This document shows positions 22,688-33,800 of a DNA stretch of 64,000 nucleotides, piece after piece. The stretch is from the NCBI GenBank assembly GCA_036867785.1, contig CP145426.1:620001-684000 (forward strand), in the 5' to 3' direction. The notes under the pieces are model-generated. The model made no database searches. It was not told the origin of the DNA and saw only the letters and a list, made by a program, of their open reading frames with translations. The position numbers and the translations under genes were made by a program. This DNA is from Plasmodiophora brassicae (lineage: Eukaryota > Endomyxa: Phytomyxea > Phytomyxea > Plasmodiophorida). Position 1 is the first letter of the stretch. Every line of letters starts with the position of its first letter.

Positions 22688-24393
22688 TCAATGCCGCGGG
22701 GTCCACCATCGCCGACGAACGGGGCGTCCGGCGCTCCATTCTTCCGATGACGAGCCAATATCCTCACCCGCCGGTCCGTATCGCTGTCTCAGCAACAGCA
22801 CGATGTCGTGGAAGCCTTTCTCCTCAGCGATACGCAACGCAGTCTGGTGGGCGACGTCTTCTGCCTCGATGTCGATATCGTCAGCCTGCAGCAGCGCCCT
22901 GACGACCTCTGCGCGGTTCAAGGAGACGGCCACGTGTAACGGTGTCTGCCCTTGCAGGTCGCGCGCATTGATAACATCAGCGTTTGCCGAGTTGACCAGT
23001 ATCCGGACGACACGCGTGCGATCTCTCTGACAGGCATAGTGCAGTGGCGTCCATTGGCTGCCGTCGCGCGCGTTGACCTCCGTTCCGGGCGCCCGCACGA
23101 GCAACGCAGCAACGCAGCCGTCGTTCAGATGCCCGTTGTGGGCCGCCCAATGCAGCGGCGTCAATCGGTTCGATTCCACCGGGTTGATGTCAATGCCGGG
23201 CGCCTGCAGCAGCACCTCGGTGGCGTTGCAGTGGCCGTTCTTCGCGGCCCAATGCAACGCCGTCTTCCCGTCCCTGTCTGCCTCGTTGACCCGGATCGCC
23301 GGGTGCTCCAGAAACAGCTTGAGGACGCCCGCGTGCCCATGTCGGGCGGCCCGATGCAGCGGCGTGTTCCCGTCCCGGTCGGCCGCGTTGACCGAGGCGC
23401 CGGGGTATTGATTCATCGGAAGCAACCGTGCCATGCGCACGTGTCCCGTTCTCGCGATCCAGTGCAGGAGACTCACCAGTTCACGGTCAGACAGATTATC
23501 GGCGACCCGGGTCCCAGGATGGTTCAGGAGCAGCTCCAGAATGCCAGGGTACCGCCCACACTCGATTGCCAGAACAACGGGGCGACGGGGCCTTTGATTA
23601 GTGTGGCAGACATTGACGTCAATGCCGGGGACGTTCATCAGCAGTTCGACGACCGTTTCTTCGCCCTGCGATATCGCCCAGCCAAGGACGTTGTACTTGT
23701 CGACCCACGTCCCGCCGTTGATCAGCATGGCGTTGTCCTCGTCGGCGTGGACGAGGGCAACGTGGACCTGGTTGACGATACGCTTCTGTCGTGGCGTGTC
23801 GGCAGCGCGATACAATGCCGACATGCCAGGGTGGTGGCCGACGGCGGCCCAGAATACGCTCGGGTCGGTCAGAAGGGAACCCATCGAACAGTATTCGTCC
23901 CAGGTGCGCTTGGTCGACGTCATGATTGCCGCCTCCAGCGATGGCATGTCCAGGTAATGGACGGCTTCGAACAGTTTGCACTGATCGAGAAGCCCCATCG
24001 TACTGAGTACCTCTCGGGCCCATTGGACAGCCCGCTGGACCTGTTGTGAACGAGACGTCAGATACTGTTTCTCCAATGGGCGATGTTGACCCGTCCACCT
24101 ACGCCATGCACAGCGCCCGTGTTGACGAATTCCATAACCAATGCAAGCTCGGTGCCCGCGATTCCGGGCAAAGGAATGACGTCGGTGCCGACAATATCGC
24201 TCATAACATTCCTCAGCGTCAACGACTGCTCCACGATGACCACGGTGTTGACATCGCGGAAAATACGACCGTCGCCGGAGCACAGATCAACGGCGTGGAT
24301 GACGCTGCTACCGACGACGACGACGGCGACGGCCAGCATCAAGGGCAGCGGCGCCAGCACGATGCCGATACGATCGGACTGAGGGATAGACAT
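22688..24393 (-). CDS. Secreted SKP1-like/ankyrin protein, long form
   Basis: Two minus-strand exons, 24393-24103 and 24040-22688, with a 61-nt intron give 547 residues. The signal peptide is GIVLAPLPLMLAVAVVVVGS. The SKP1 likeness is clearest here: VVIVEQSLTLRNVMSDIVG and VIPLPGIAGTELALVMEFV parallel SKP1 'VAKQSVTIKTMLED' and 'VPLPNVNAAILKKVIQW', and after the intron QWAREVLSTMGLLDQCKLFE with EAVHYLDMPSLEAAI parallels 'FDLILAANYLDIKGLLD'. The F-box-binding tail of SKP1 is absent. Instead a family linker (STKRTWDEYCS, AADTPRQKRIVNQVH) leads to about eight ankyrin units (TPLHRAARHGHAGVLKLFL, TALHWAAKNGHCNATEVLL, TPLHYACQRDRTRVVRILV and others). The tail is acidic, then basic. It may be a secreted effector that mimics or titrates ubiquitin-ligase parts (hypothesis). 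Confidence 0.8.
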
Positions 24394-25120
24394 TTGACAG
24401 GGCGTGGTCGCCGCGTAATTAAAACCCGTAATGACACTCTGCGGCCTGGATCGATTGCTGCGGCCTGCGGGCCACGCGCACGCCGCTAGTGCGCGACGTG
24501 CCGGATTAATCGTCTGCGTAGTCCGCGGGCAGCGTGCCGCAGGTGCGGCCCCCGACACCCAACGTAGGACCCCGGGGGTACCTCCGGCGTCAACGTCTCG
24601 CCGACCTGCTGCTGCATACGCATACGCATTGACATTCAATCGTTTGATATCAATTTGCACGACAGGCGTGCCTGGACGCCTTTCCACACGCCGCCGCAGT
24701 AGCGGATCATATGATGATCAACTTCGTCCAAGCGCTCTAGTGGTATCGACGTAGCCGGGCCTGACGCCAATGCACGTGACGCGAAGTGCGCCTAACGCAT
24801 TCCTGCATGGTCGTGCTCCGTCAAAAACCGTTGACCTGTTGTCGTATGCCCCTGACATCAACGTTAGTGTGGTCGACGACGTGCACACTCCACTGCATTA
24901 CGAGGTACCTCATGCCTTGAGTGTGTGACGTAATTGCGGGTAAGTGCACGGGATATCGAGGTCAACGCGTTCGAAGAAGCGCGTTCGCGACATAGAAATT
25001 CTGCTGCAAGCTCCCGGCCGGGATCAAGGCGGCGCTGGACAGGGCAGAGGACTAGCGCGAACCGGAGATCGCCACGCCGATCCTGGAACGGTATTTGCGG
25101 GCAACCGGGACCTAACCAGC
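24394..25120. other. Intergenic stretch, nothing recognised
   Basis: Contains the presumed promoter of the minus-strand gene starting at 24393. A long minus-strand extension upstream of that ATG is open but arginine-rich and likely non-coding. No repeat or RNA gene recognised. Confidence 0.4.
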
Positions 25121-25676
25121 CCGATGTCTGAGGAAGGCGTTCAAGCGTCAGGGTCAGCTCCGTCTATGAACGCATGTTTTCGGGTCGCAGCTCGCTTAAT
25201 AAGCATGCCAAGACGAATGCCGAGCATCGTGTCGTCTGCCCATTCGATGGTTGCGGCAGGACTTATGCGACTTCGGCTTCGATTGTCGGGCCCGACCGAT
25301 GAGGAGACTGCGTCCATTCTGTCGAAGATGTTGCAGCCAAGTGAAGGTATGTCTCCGTAATCATTCTGTTTAGATATCCTTCGTTGACATTTGTCTGAAC
25401 AGATGCTAGCTAGTCTCCTTCAACTCCGAGGTATAACGGAGACTGCTTGGAGCCTACAAGTACAATGTGTCTGTCGCTGATCATGGCTGTCGGATTAGAA
25501 AGTGGCGAAGCGTCACCAGCAGAAAATGACGAGGTGCGCAATGACCAGTATGAGTGGCAACACGTCGACTTCGATCGTCAGTTGTCCATTATTTGCCTTT
25601 TCGGTACCCAACTGATACGGTTGGTTCTTATGCAGCGAATATTGGCGTTGGTCTTCTGCCGCCGGTACCTATACCG

Positions 25677-25940
25677 ATGAGCAATGCTGCAGAATCGTCT
25701 CGCAAGTACAACAGCTACGCTGCCGAACTCGTCCGTCGTCAAAGAGAATACAACCGTGCTCGGGGCGGTCAGATCCTCCGATGCGACAGGTGCGAGGCTG
25801 TCGGCCTCTCAGTCAATGAAACCCACTTGGTGGGTGTCCATTGGAAATGCCGCTCATACCACCGGATCACATCATCGACGAGGCATGCTGGAGTCAATGA
25901 TATGGTCGGGGTTCCGTGCCAGATAGCGCAGTTGAAATAA
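25677..25940 (+). CDS. Hypothetical ORF with CxxC zinc-binding-like motif
   Basis: The frame from ATG 25677 encodes 87 residues starting MSNAAESSRKYNSYAAELVR. It carries CDRCEAVGLSVN followed by WKC, reminiscent of a small zinc-binding element. It lies between the inverted arms of the element at 25121-26404. No family is recognised, and it could be a decayed exon. Confidence 0.25.
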   Translation: MSNAAESSRKYNSYAAELVRRQREYNRARGGQILRCDRCEAVGLSVNETHLVGVHWKCRSYHRITSSTRHAGVNDMVGVPCQIAQLK

Positions 25941-26328
25941 ACCTGGCATGCTATGGTGGCAACGTGGCGGAAATTCGTCAACCGTCTGGAACGTGTACTC
26001 GACGGTGGATACCTCGCGTGAGTGGATCTTCCAGTATGTCAGAAACGCGGAGGAGATACGACCAGACGAATAAGACCTGTCGGAGAGGGACCATTAACGA
26101 GGACCTTCTGGGGTATATCGCATCGGAAATTCGATTTAGAAGTGCTCAGCGACCCCATATCCCAATGATGATTGTCGCAAACGTGATTGCCCAGAGATGC
26201 CGAAGTCGCATACGTTCTGCTGCAACCATCGAACGGGCAAACGACACGATGCTCGGCATGCGTCTTGGCATGCTTGTTAAACTAACTGCGACTCACAAAC
26301 AAGCGTTCGCAGACGGAGCACCCTGACG

Positions 26329-26390
26329 CTTGGGCGCCTTCTTCACTTGGGCGCCTTCTTCACTTGGGCGCCTTCTTCACTTGGGCGCCT
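26329..26390 (+). repeat. 17-bp tandem repeat, ~3.6 copies
   Basis: The unit CTTGGGCGCCTTCTTCA repeats head to tail without variation, then breaks off in a diverged copy. The equivalent place in the opposite inverted arm (near 25135-25148) has a single diverged copy, so the array arose by local expansion. Confidence 0.85.
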
Positions 26391-26687
26391 CCCTCAGACA
26401 TCGGAAACCACAAGACACGAGCCTCGACTCCCCCCCCCCCCCCCAACTCGCCCTTCGGGGAACCCCCACTCGCGCAGAGCAAGTTTTGCGCGCAACCCCG
26501 TGGGGCGCGGCCCGTGGTGGAATGAGGGATTTTAATCCGCACGCGCGATCGACGATCCCGTGATCGGGGCGACGCGCCCTGGGCTGACACGTTCACGGTG
26601 CTGATGGACTCGCGGAAGACGCCCCGGAGGCGGCCGCGGCCGACTTGCTGCTGTCGCTGCTACCTGCCGTGCGCGCGCGAACGCTGC

Positions 26688-26980
26688 CAGCGCCGGCCAG
26701 AACTTTAGTTGGGCATGCGAGGAGTGCGTTCGGTACGCTTCCGTATGCGGCAACTCGATGAATGCCAGGTCAACGGCCGCCTGGTCTGGGATGATATCCT
26801 GAGAATCACCGAGGCAATGTCCTTGACATGTCGGCATCGAGTTGCCGCACTAACTCAATAAAGAAGTAGTCGGCTTTCCGGCCTCTCGTCCTGGCATTCA
26901 TCGAGTTGCCGCATCAGCTCGATGAAGAAGCGTACTGAACGCACTCCTCGCATGCCCAACTAAAGTTCTGGCCGGCGCTG
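26688..26980. repeat. Foldback inverted repeat (MITE-like)
   Basis: Left arm 26688-26769 and right arm 26890-26980 are inverted copies that match almost perfectly, apart from one substitution and a ~9-nt indel. A diverged partial copy of the inner part of the right arm (ATCGAGTTGCCGCA..) occurs again at ~26838-26870. Weaker similarity continues a few bases outward (GAACGC). No target-site duplication is obvious. It fits a small non-autonomous foldback transposon or MITE. Confidence 0.6.
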
Positions 26981-27040
26981 ACGGCGTTCATGGCAGGAAT
27001 GTAACGAACCGTGGCGCACTTCCCGCACCCGGCGGCCGTC

Positions 27041-27175
27041 ATTCTTGTTGAGATTGCATAAACCAGGCATACGGTCCTGTTGTTGTTGTGAGGCTCTCGC
27101 CAACTCGGGCCAAAAGAAATCCCCGAGTCCCGTGTTTAGCACACGATTCTTGTTGAGATCGCGTGTGCTAAACAT
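27041..27175. repeat. Direct repeat pair and hairpin before a recombinase-like ORF
   Basis: The motif ATTCTTGTTGAGAT occurs at ~27041 and again at ~27145. The second copy forms the loop of a stem (GTGTTTAGCACACG paired with CGTGTGCTAAACAT, ~27131-27175). The structure ends 13-15 bp before the open frame at 27188 and could be a terminal or recombination site of a mobile element; that is inference. Confidence 0.4.
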
Positions 27176-27187
27176 GGGCGGACGCCG

Positions 27188-27775
27188 TTGACGTCGGTTT
27201 GGGCCTTGTTCGTCGCCGCCTGCGCGGGTCGGAATGAACGAGCCGCCCTGGCCAAGAACTCGGTGCATGCCTACGGCAAGCACATCCGTGGGCTCAGGTA
27301 CTATTGTTGCCTGGTCGGTGATTACGACAGCCTGCTTGTCCTGCAGGACGATGCGCCATCTGATCACTGCCCGTCCATGAGTGCGAAGACTTTATCGAAC
27401 TTTGTTCGGTTCAAGAGGGGCGTCAAGGGGGCGCCTCATGTCGATGCCTCCGGCGTGCCCGTGCTCGATCGGCGTGGGGAGCCTGTCGTCTGCCAAGGCG
27501 GGTGGGACGGTCCTGGCAACATCGAGCAGTTCGAGTCGGCTGTTACGGCAGCGCATGCGGCGCGCGATCAACGCGGAAACTTTGAAGACGCGTGCAAAGA
27601 TTGCTGGGACGCGTTTCAGGGGGCGCTGTCAATGTTCGTAGACGCGACTCTGGCGTTGACGCATGACGCGTCGCCGCGCGCTGTCTCGGTGCATGATGCC
27701 CGCTGCGCGAAGACAAGGGTCAAGTTTGATATCGGTCGCACCGATCGGCTGCCCCGTATGCCCCTCCTCCGCTAG
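27188..27775 (+). CDS. N-terminal tyrosine-recombinase-like fragment
   Basis: Open frame of 195 residues. The layout resembles the SAM-like core-binding domain of eukaryotic tyrosine recombinases (Crypton or DIRS type): LAKNSVHAYGKHIRGLRYYC, SMSAKTLSNFVRFKRGVKGA, then GGWDGPGNIEQFESAVTAAH. No catalytic R..HxxR..Y part was found downstream to ~28,430, so this may be a 5' exon whose partner exons I could not join, or a decayed remnant. The stretch 27776-28172 holds only short unrelated frames. Low confidence in the family. Confidence 0.35.
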   Translation: MTSVWALFVAACAGRNERAALAKNSVHAYGKHIRGLRYYCCLVGDYDSLLVLQDDAPSDHCPSMSAKTLSNFVRFKRGVKGAPHVDASGVPVLDRRGEPVVCQGGWDGPGNIEQFESAVTAAHAARDQRGNFEDACKDCWDAFQGALSMFVDATLALTHDASPRAVSVHDARCAKTRVKFDIGRTDRLPRMPLLR

Positions 27776-28172
27776 CACTCCGGGGTCGTCATGTCCCTCC
27801 AGCTTTGCGCAAGTGTCAGACGCCGTTCTTGAGGAACGGACCAAATCTCCGTTCGCTCCGTTGAGGGGCATACTGGTCATCCGATGGACCATCGGATGGC
27901 CCTGCTGGCTGCTGCTGCATTCGCCTGTAGGTGACGTCAACGACCTCGACATGAGGGTCCCACTGCAATTGGGCCGGTCGTCTGTTCGGGCGATGTTTGT
28001 CAGGAGGCTCCTGAATATACCCCCATGACGTTTGGAGATCAGCTGCGAGCACATCGCAGCCTTACACGATACAGCCATCTGAGGCCAGATTCTTAAGCAT
28101 CGTTTGTGGGCCTGTACAGTGAACCAACCCACAGGCGGCACGTGATCATTTGGCATTGCTGCGAAGTCCCCT

Positions 28173-28433
28173 GTGAACGACGTTTGGGCAGAAGACGAAC
28201 CAGCGTTGTACTACGGTCATGGTCTTCGCTTGGGGATGCCGCGATCACGACGCCGTGTCGACGGTGCTGATCCGAACGTCAAGTTGCTCATGAACCGTAT
28301 CGTAAGAGACGTCGTTCGACAGGGAGGCAGAAGCGGGACGGCGCCTTCCAAATCCCAGAAGCGTAAACCGACGAGCGAGAAACGTTTTTCGCGCGGCGTG
28401 TCGGAACTCGGAACGTTCAGCTTCTGGAAATGA
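28173..28433 (+). CDS. Short hypothetical ORF
   Basis: A frame of 86 residues, basic at the C-terminus (SKSQKRKPTSEKRFSR). No family is recognised. It lies downstream of the recombinase-like frame on the same strand and could be a late exon of that gene, but I see no splice pair that joins them convincingly. Confidence 0.2.
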   Translation: MNDVWAEDEPALYYGHGLRLGMPRSRRRVDGADPNVKLLMNRIVRDVVRQGGRSGTAPSKSQKRKPTSEKRFSRGVSELGTFSFWK

Positions 28434-28521
28434 TCAACCTGTGCGTACTATTCTTGCACCTTGCGAAGCCTGCATGCACAGGTTCAACAATGGGATGGGT
28501 TTAGAATAGGCAGGTCGGTTC

Positions 28522-30241
28522 TCAGCTAGAGGAGGCGGTGATAGGAACGACTTGCGCGGCGGCAGCACGCGCCTGAAAGTCGGCGCCGACGGTCGCCATG
28601 ACGCTTGATGACGTATCCCGTGCCACGACAGGTTGCGGGACGGGCAGTACAGGGGGTGGCGCGAGGGCACCTTCCAGCGGGATGGCGGGATTAGCGATGT
28701 CGCGGCAGATCGACTGGTGCTTCTGTCGTTCCGTCACGCGCCGATCGATGTCGATCAGTTCAATGTCGAGCCGGCGCGCACGACGCCTCTGAGCGTGCTC
28801 GTGCTTCAGCAGCTCCGCGGTGGCCATCTCCTGCCACCCGACATGCTTGACGCAATCGTTGCGTTCGGCGTCGCAGAACGTCAGATCGCTGACGTCTTCC
28901 TGGGTCAGCGACGTCGAGAAGCGCATCCTGGCCAATGCGAACGGGTACCCGCAGACCAGCAGCGGTGCCTTTCTGTCGTCATCGTCTTCTTCGATCCAGG
29001 AGTCGTCCAGGTGGTGGTGGTGCCCGTCTTTGATAACGGCGTCCGTCAAGGCCCGCGAGCAGCGAACCTCGGTGCCGGCCTCCAGGCACTCTTCCAGATG
29101 AGCGGCGAACGACACCAACGGGATGTCGCCTTTGCAGGCCAGGCACAGCGCCGAGTAGAGCGGCTCGGTGCGTTCGACGATCGAGATGTCGGCCTCGGCT
29201 AGGTGCTCGAACCGTCGCATGAGACTCTCGTGCCGAGCGAACTCCAAGCCGCTGTTGACGAGCCCCTGATAGATTCGGATTGTCTGCAGGACCACTTCGC
29301 ATTCGGTCCGCCGGCGCTTCAGATGCACGATGATGGCACGGTCACGCGCGTCAACGTCATCGCCCGGGATCGCGGAGGAGAATCCAAAGTCGTCATTGGC
29401 CGTGTCCGGGTCGAACAGTGTCCGTCCTTCGCCTTCGTCGGACGACAGTTCGACATCGGTGTCGAGCGCCGGTACTTCCGGACCGGACACCAGGTCGTCC
29501 GACAGCCGCGACGCGAGCTCCCGTACCGCCGCCATGCGCCGTTTCAGCGTCTCCGGCGACATCAACGACGAGTACGGCTTGCCCCCATGGACAGACATCA
29601 TCGGCGGCATCGTCAGCACCCCGCGCTTGCGGCGCTTCTTTGGCATCGCCCCCTCCGTTGCACACTTTGGACCTACATGCGGCGTCGCAATTAGGAAATG
29701 AAGACGACGCGAAGACGGAAACGGCCGTCTTCTTACATGTGTAGGATTGCATGCGCATGGCCTGCTGCGTCGTGATATTGACGCAATCGGGGTGGAACCA
29801 CCCGTCACACTGGTCGCATCCGATCATGAATTTGTCGGCCTGGTACGGCTTCAGGCAGACGCAGTACAACTCGTTGCCGTGCACCATGTCGGCCGGGTTC
29901 TGCCCATACGCGCCCCGGCTCGTATCGGACGTCTCGCTGGCGTCATCGGCGATGCTCGCAGCGACGCGCGTCAGCGGTCGCCCGCCACGTCTCGGCGGGC
30001 GCCCGCGTGGCCGCCCCCGGCCGCGCGTCCCGCGGACCCGGGTCGACGCGGTCTGCACGACCTCCGTCAGCGCCGCCGGACGACGCTCACGCCGCGGTCG
30101 CGACGTCGACGACGCCACCGCCGCCGGCACATCCGCCTCCTGTTGCACACTGCCGGATGCCTGCACGTCGACGGCGCCCTCGACGTCGTCGGCGCCCGCC
30201 GCTGCCGCCGCCGCCGCCTCCGGCTCTGCCGCACCCGACAT
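28522..30241 (-). CDS. CFP1/SPP1-like COMPASS subunit with PHD finger
   Basis: Two minus-strand exons, 30241-29737 and 29672-28522, with a 64-nt intron (GTAAGA...TGTAG) give 551 residues. The N-terminus has an AT-hook-like basic run (RGRGRPRGRPPRRGGRP). A PHD finger follows: YCVCLKPYQADKFMIGCDQC, then DGWFHPDCVNIT, and YTCPKC completed only across the splice, closing the C4HC3 zinc set. The C-terminal half resembles the CXXC1/Spp1 region: LCLACKGDIPLVSFAAHLEE, LTFCDAERNDCVKHVGWQEM, then a helical part. No CXXC DNA-binding finger is seen, as in yeast Spp1. CFP1/SPP1 proteins target the Set1 H3K4 methyltransferase complex in the nucleus by binding H3K4me3 through PHD. A Mutator-like transposon begins ~140 bp upstream of the ATG. 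Confidence 0.75.
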
Positions 30242-30381
30242 CAGCCGATGTGCGATCGACGCACCCAATCTCCAAATGAACTGCAAACGCCGCCGGGTCG
30301 CCGTGAACGTTACAGCGACGGCAAAACCGGCGGGAACAACAGCGACGGGTGTTTTTCTGCGTCTTTTTTTGGAGTGTTGCG

Positions 30382-30539
30382 AAAAAAGTTCGTACGAACT
30401 TACGAACTTCGGTACAAAAAAATGACCTTTACGAACTTCGGTACAAAAAAATGACCTTTACGAACTTCGGTACAAAAAAAATGACCTTTACGAACTTCGG
30501 CATAAAAAATATACCTTAATGAACTTCGGTGTATAAAAC
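30382..30539 (+). repeat. Left terminal inverted repeat of the MULE
   Basis: It starts with AAAAAAGTTCGTACGAAC, a tip containing the 12-bp palindrome GTTCGTACGAAC. About five head-to-tail copies of a ~29-bp subrepeat follow (TTACGAACTTCGGTAC, an A-run, ATGACC). It matches 41048-41203 in reverse complement. Confidence 0.85.
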
Positions 30540-30899
30540 CTTGGCGAACACTGACGTACTTAAGGTATGTAGTTTGACGGGCTTCGGGAGGGTGCCTACA
30601 ATGAACCACATGCAATCGTACCGTCAATGCCAGCGACGGAATTGTGCCCGTCTCGGCGCAGACAGATAACGGACGGATTCGTTCGGCGAAAAGAACAGCT
30701 TTGAAAGATTAACCGCGTAGCGCAAACGTATTCACAGCACTATAAGGTCTGTATTGAACAGGCCGAAACCGCAGGAAACATCCGACAAGACACGATCACT
30801 TACGTTCGTTCAACACGCTGTTTCTTGTTCGCCATTAACGGCGCGCTGGCGGGATCGAAGGGAGGACAGGGGGTTCGTGTTTCGCGCCGATCGCGCTCC

Positions 30900-33800
30900 T
30901 CATGCCTGGACAGTCATAGGTCCATCAACTGTCACCCACAATGTCATTCCGAGGTACCCAGTCCCGGCCAGCTGGGTGCGCAAAATATCGTCTGCTTCCA
31001 GCAATGTCGTCAGCTCTACCTTCTGAGCAGCTGTCAGTCCCGTCGTCAGGCATTCGTCCGCCAAATGGTACGACAGCTGCTTATTCCATTGACGCAGCTC
31101 GTTTCGGGTTACAATAACCAACCGGCGCTGGTCCCGCTCTATGGCGTTCCCGCAGGTTTGGCAAAGCGGCTTTGGGCCTCTGACCGAAACCTGTTGAACA
31201 GACATCCCCAGCGGATAACGTTTGCGCCTCTGTTGACCACGTTGCTCGCTTCTCTGATCGCTGGTCCCAGGTGACCGCCCCTGATCAGACATGGTGGGGA
31301 AAACTGACGGCAACGTTTCCGAAGGTGTAGGCGGATCATTTCGAGTACTGTCGGGGGGCACAACGCGGGTAGCAGGACGGGGGGTTTGCTCTGAACTCGT
31401 ATCCGCATTTCGAGCCGGTCGATCAGTCTTAAGATACCATAAGCGCCCGAGCACGTGTCCATTCAGCGTTGTACTATCCGCCTTGCGCACACAGGGACTC
31501 ATCATGCCGTCGTAATACACAAATTCCCCTCTCAGGAGGACGAGCGATGCGAAGTGGTTTCGGCGACAATTGCGCACGACCATGGCGGCAAGGTCATATT
31601 GCCATGCTCCGAAGGTCAGTGTCACCGGTTGTGGAGTATTCCACGCGGCGCTGCGTTGTGGTAAGTCGGAGTGAAGAATAATTTCTACCAGTGGCGGATA
31701 GTGCTGGATGACGTAAGATTGCAGCGACAAAGACCCTGAGCAGGCAGCAGCGTGAGATTCCTGCGGATCGACACAGGTCATGTCGATTGCGCTGCATGTC
31801 AGGAACCCATTTTGGGAATCGAAATCCCTGCCGAGGTATGCATCAACCATCGCCTGGGTTACAGCCGAAGAGCTCAGCTGCATGATGTTCCGAGAATCAA
31901 AGTCCAGTAGAGCGCACTCCCGAGTCCTTAGTGTAACTCGGTTGTGGCACGAAGAATTCGAACACAGTAGCCGATCCGCGATAACCATCCTGAACAAGTC
32001 TGGAACAACATTGGAGAAATTGTCTCCAAAGTTGTTCCACATGTCGTGGTGGCCGGTTGACGGATAGCCTAGGCACCGCGTTGCCCACAGGAATCGGGCT
32101 TCCTCATGAGAGCCTTGCCCAATAAGTGTAACTGCTTCCAGCAATTGGGGGTGGCTTGCAGGTATATGTAGACCCCAGTATTTCTATGAAAATATCGGTA
32201 TCCATCGACGGTCAGCGAGGCGCAGTCGCAGCACGAGTGAAAACCTACATGTAAGATGAACACCGTCATTAGGCCTGTGTCCACCGCGCAGGTGTTGACT
32301 GCGTCAAAGGCTCTGGACATGAAACATCAACTGCTGTTCGCTTCTGTCTTAACTGCCAACTGCTTACCCGTAACGGAATCCCCAAGGAAGACTGTGTCGT
32401 GACAACGCGTCATGATGCACAGGAGGCGGATCATCCAATGCCTCAACAGGCGACATGACCTTTTCTGCTGGAGGAGAACGAGGGCCTTTAGGCACTATCG
32501 TCGACAGCAGCAGATCTGCACCTTCGTCGCGCCTAGACGGAATCGGACTTGATGGCGGCACAGTCTGATCGGGTTGATACCAAACGCGGCACACTTTGGA
32601 GTGGCGGAACTTCTCCTTTTCGGGCCGCGTCTTAAGCCACACTAGTTTTGTTTTCGACATACCATCATAGAACAAGCAGGCACCCCCAATGTAGATAATG
32701 GACGTGAAATGTCCCCCCGAACCGAATATGACTGCTGCTAACCGGAATGTCGTGCCGTTCAACGTGATGGTACAGGATGGCTTAGCTATGCAAGCGCGAG
32801 GCACGTACTCGAATTCAAGTATCAAAGGTGGCCCACTCACGAACTTCCAGCGGGAGAGCGTGCGCACCCCCGAACACATGTATGCGCCCCCTTGGTTATC
32901 GTCCAGCACGCGAAATGCACTATCAGGCTTCGACAGTCTAAATGCTTCGTCCACACTCTGCGTGCAGCGCGTGACCCTGTCGCCAATCAATGAATCCACC
33001 ATAGATTGTTGAACAGTCATGGAAGAATCGTCGACGTCAAGGTCCCCTGGAATTACTTCGAAACCTGGTCGGCGCATCTCAACGCGATTCGATCGCTCTG
33101 GACAGTGCTCGGATGTGCAGTCAGACTTTTGCACAACGGTAAAAAAGAAAAAATTCGGGACGAAGCGATGCACAATATCTTCCACAGTGCCAAACAGGTC
33201 CACAATATTGGACTTCGGTATCGTCGGCACGTGATTGCCTGCGAGCCACAGCAGACGCGCCTCATTATACCTCTCCTGTGAAATAAGATCCATGACCTGA
33301 CCGAGCACAGGACTGTCGTTGTCACCTGACGGCAACCGAAGCCTCCCGTACTCGAAGAGCAGGTAGAGAGTCATGAGGCCCGTGTCCATCGGGCACGTAT
33401 TGGTAAACCGGACACCGTTCGAGGTGAACCCCCATGGGATACCGAATGTTTTCCAATCCACTAATGATCCAAGTTTGGGTATGGTATTCGTGCTCCCAGG
33501 TGGGCGCCCTCGTAGTTTCTTGATGGCGTTGACCGATGCAGATCGATGAACCGATTCCTTTTGACGTTCGCTCCGCTTTCGAAGAAGGTCTTTCGTTGTA
33601 TCCGGGGGCCTGCCATCAGACCGAGTCTTCTTTGTAGATCTAGATCTACTAGGATTGTACCGCTCCTGAATGCCAAGACAAGCATTGGTGTATGCCTGCG
33701 CGATTTGTTTGACGAACAAGTATATGGGGGGAATGACGGTGACGATGGATTGTTTTCCGTTGCAGCAGCGTTTTAGACTGCCGCCAACGCTTTCCTGCGC

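Larger units (their letters stand above)
25121..26404. mobile_element. Unclassified element with diverged inverted arms
   Basis: The segment 25121-25277 reappears in inverted orientation at 26199-26404, with scattered substitutions. The right arm is longer because a 17-bp unit inside it has multiplied. The arms flank ~920 bp with open frames of low-GC character, including 25677-25940. Both arms keep the same reading frame coding for a matching peptide (AATIE.A.DTMLG.RLGML.K), so the duplicated part may have been coding. I cannot assign it to a known class: it may be a non-autonomous foldback element or a gene fragment duplicated head-to-head. Confidence 0.45.

Noticed and set aside
26329-26390. 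CRISPR or minisatellite gene-coding repeat
   Set aside because: 17-bp units with no spacers; a local expansion within one inverted arm.
30382-30539. CRISPR-like regular repeats
   Set aside because: The ~29-bp units are directly adjacent with no unique spacers, and the array has an inverted twin at 41048-41203, so it is a transposon end.
32069-32320. Separate small gene starting at the ATG 32320
   Set aside because: An in-frame stop lies just before this ATG, and a 55-nt GT-AG intron joins the frame to the transposase, so it is better explained as an internal exon.
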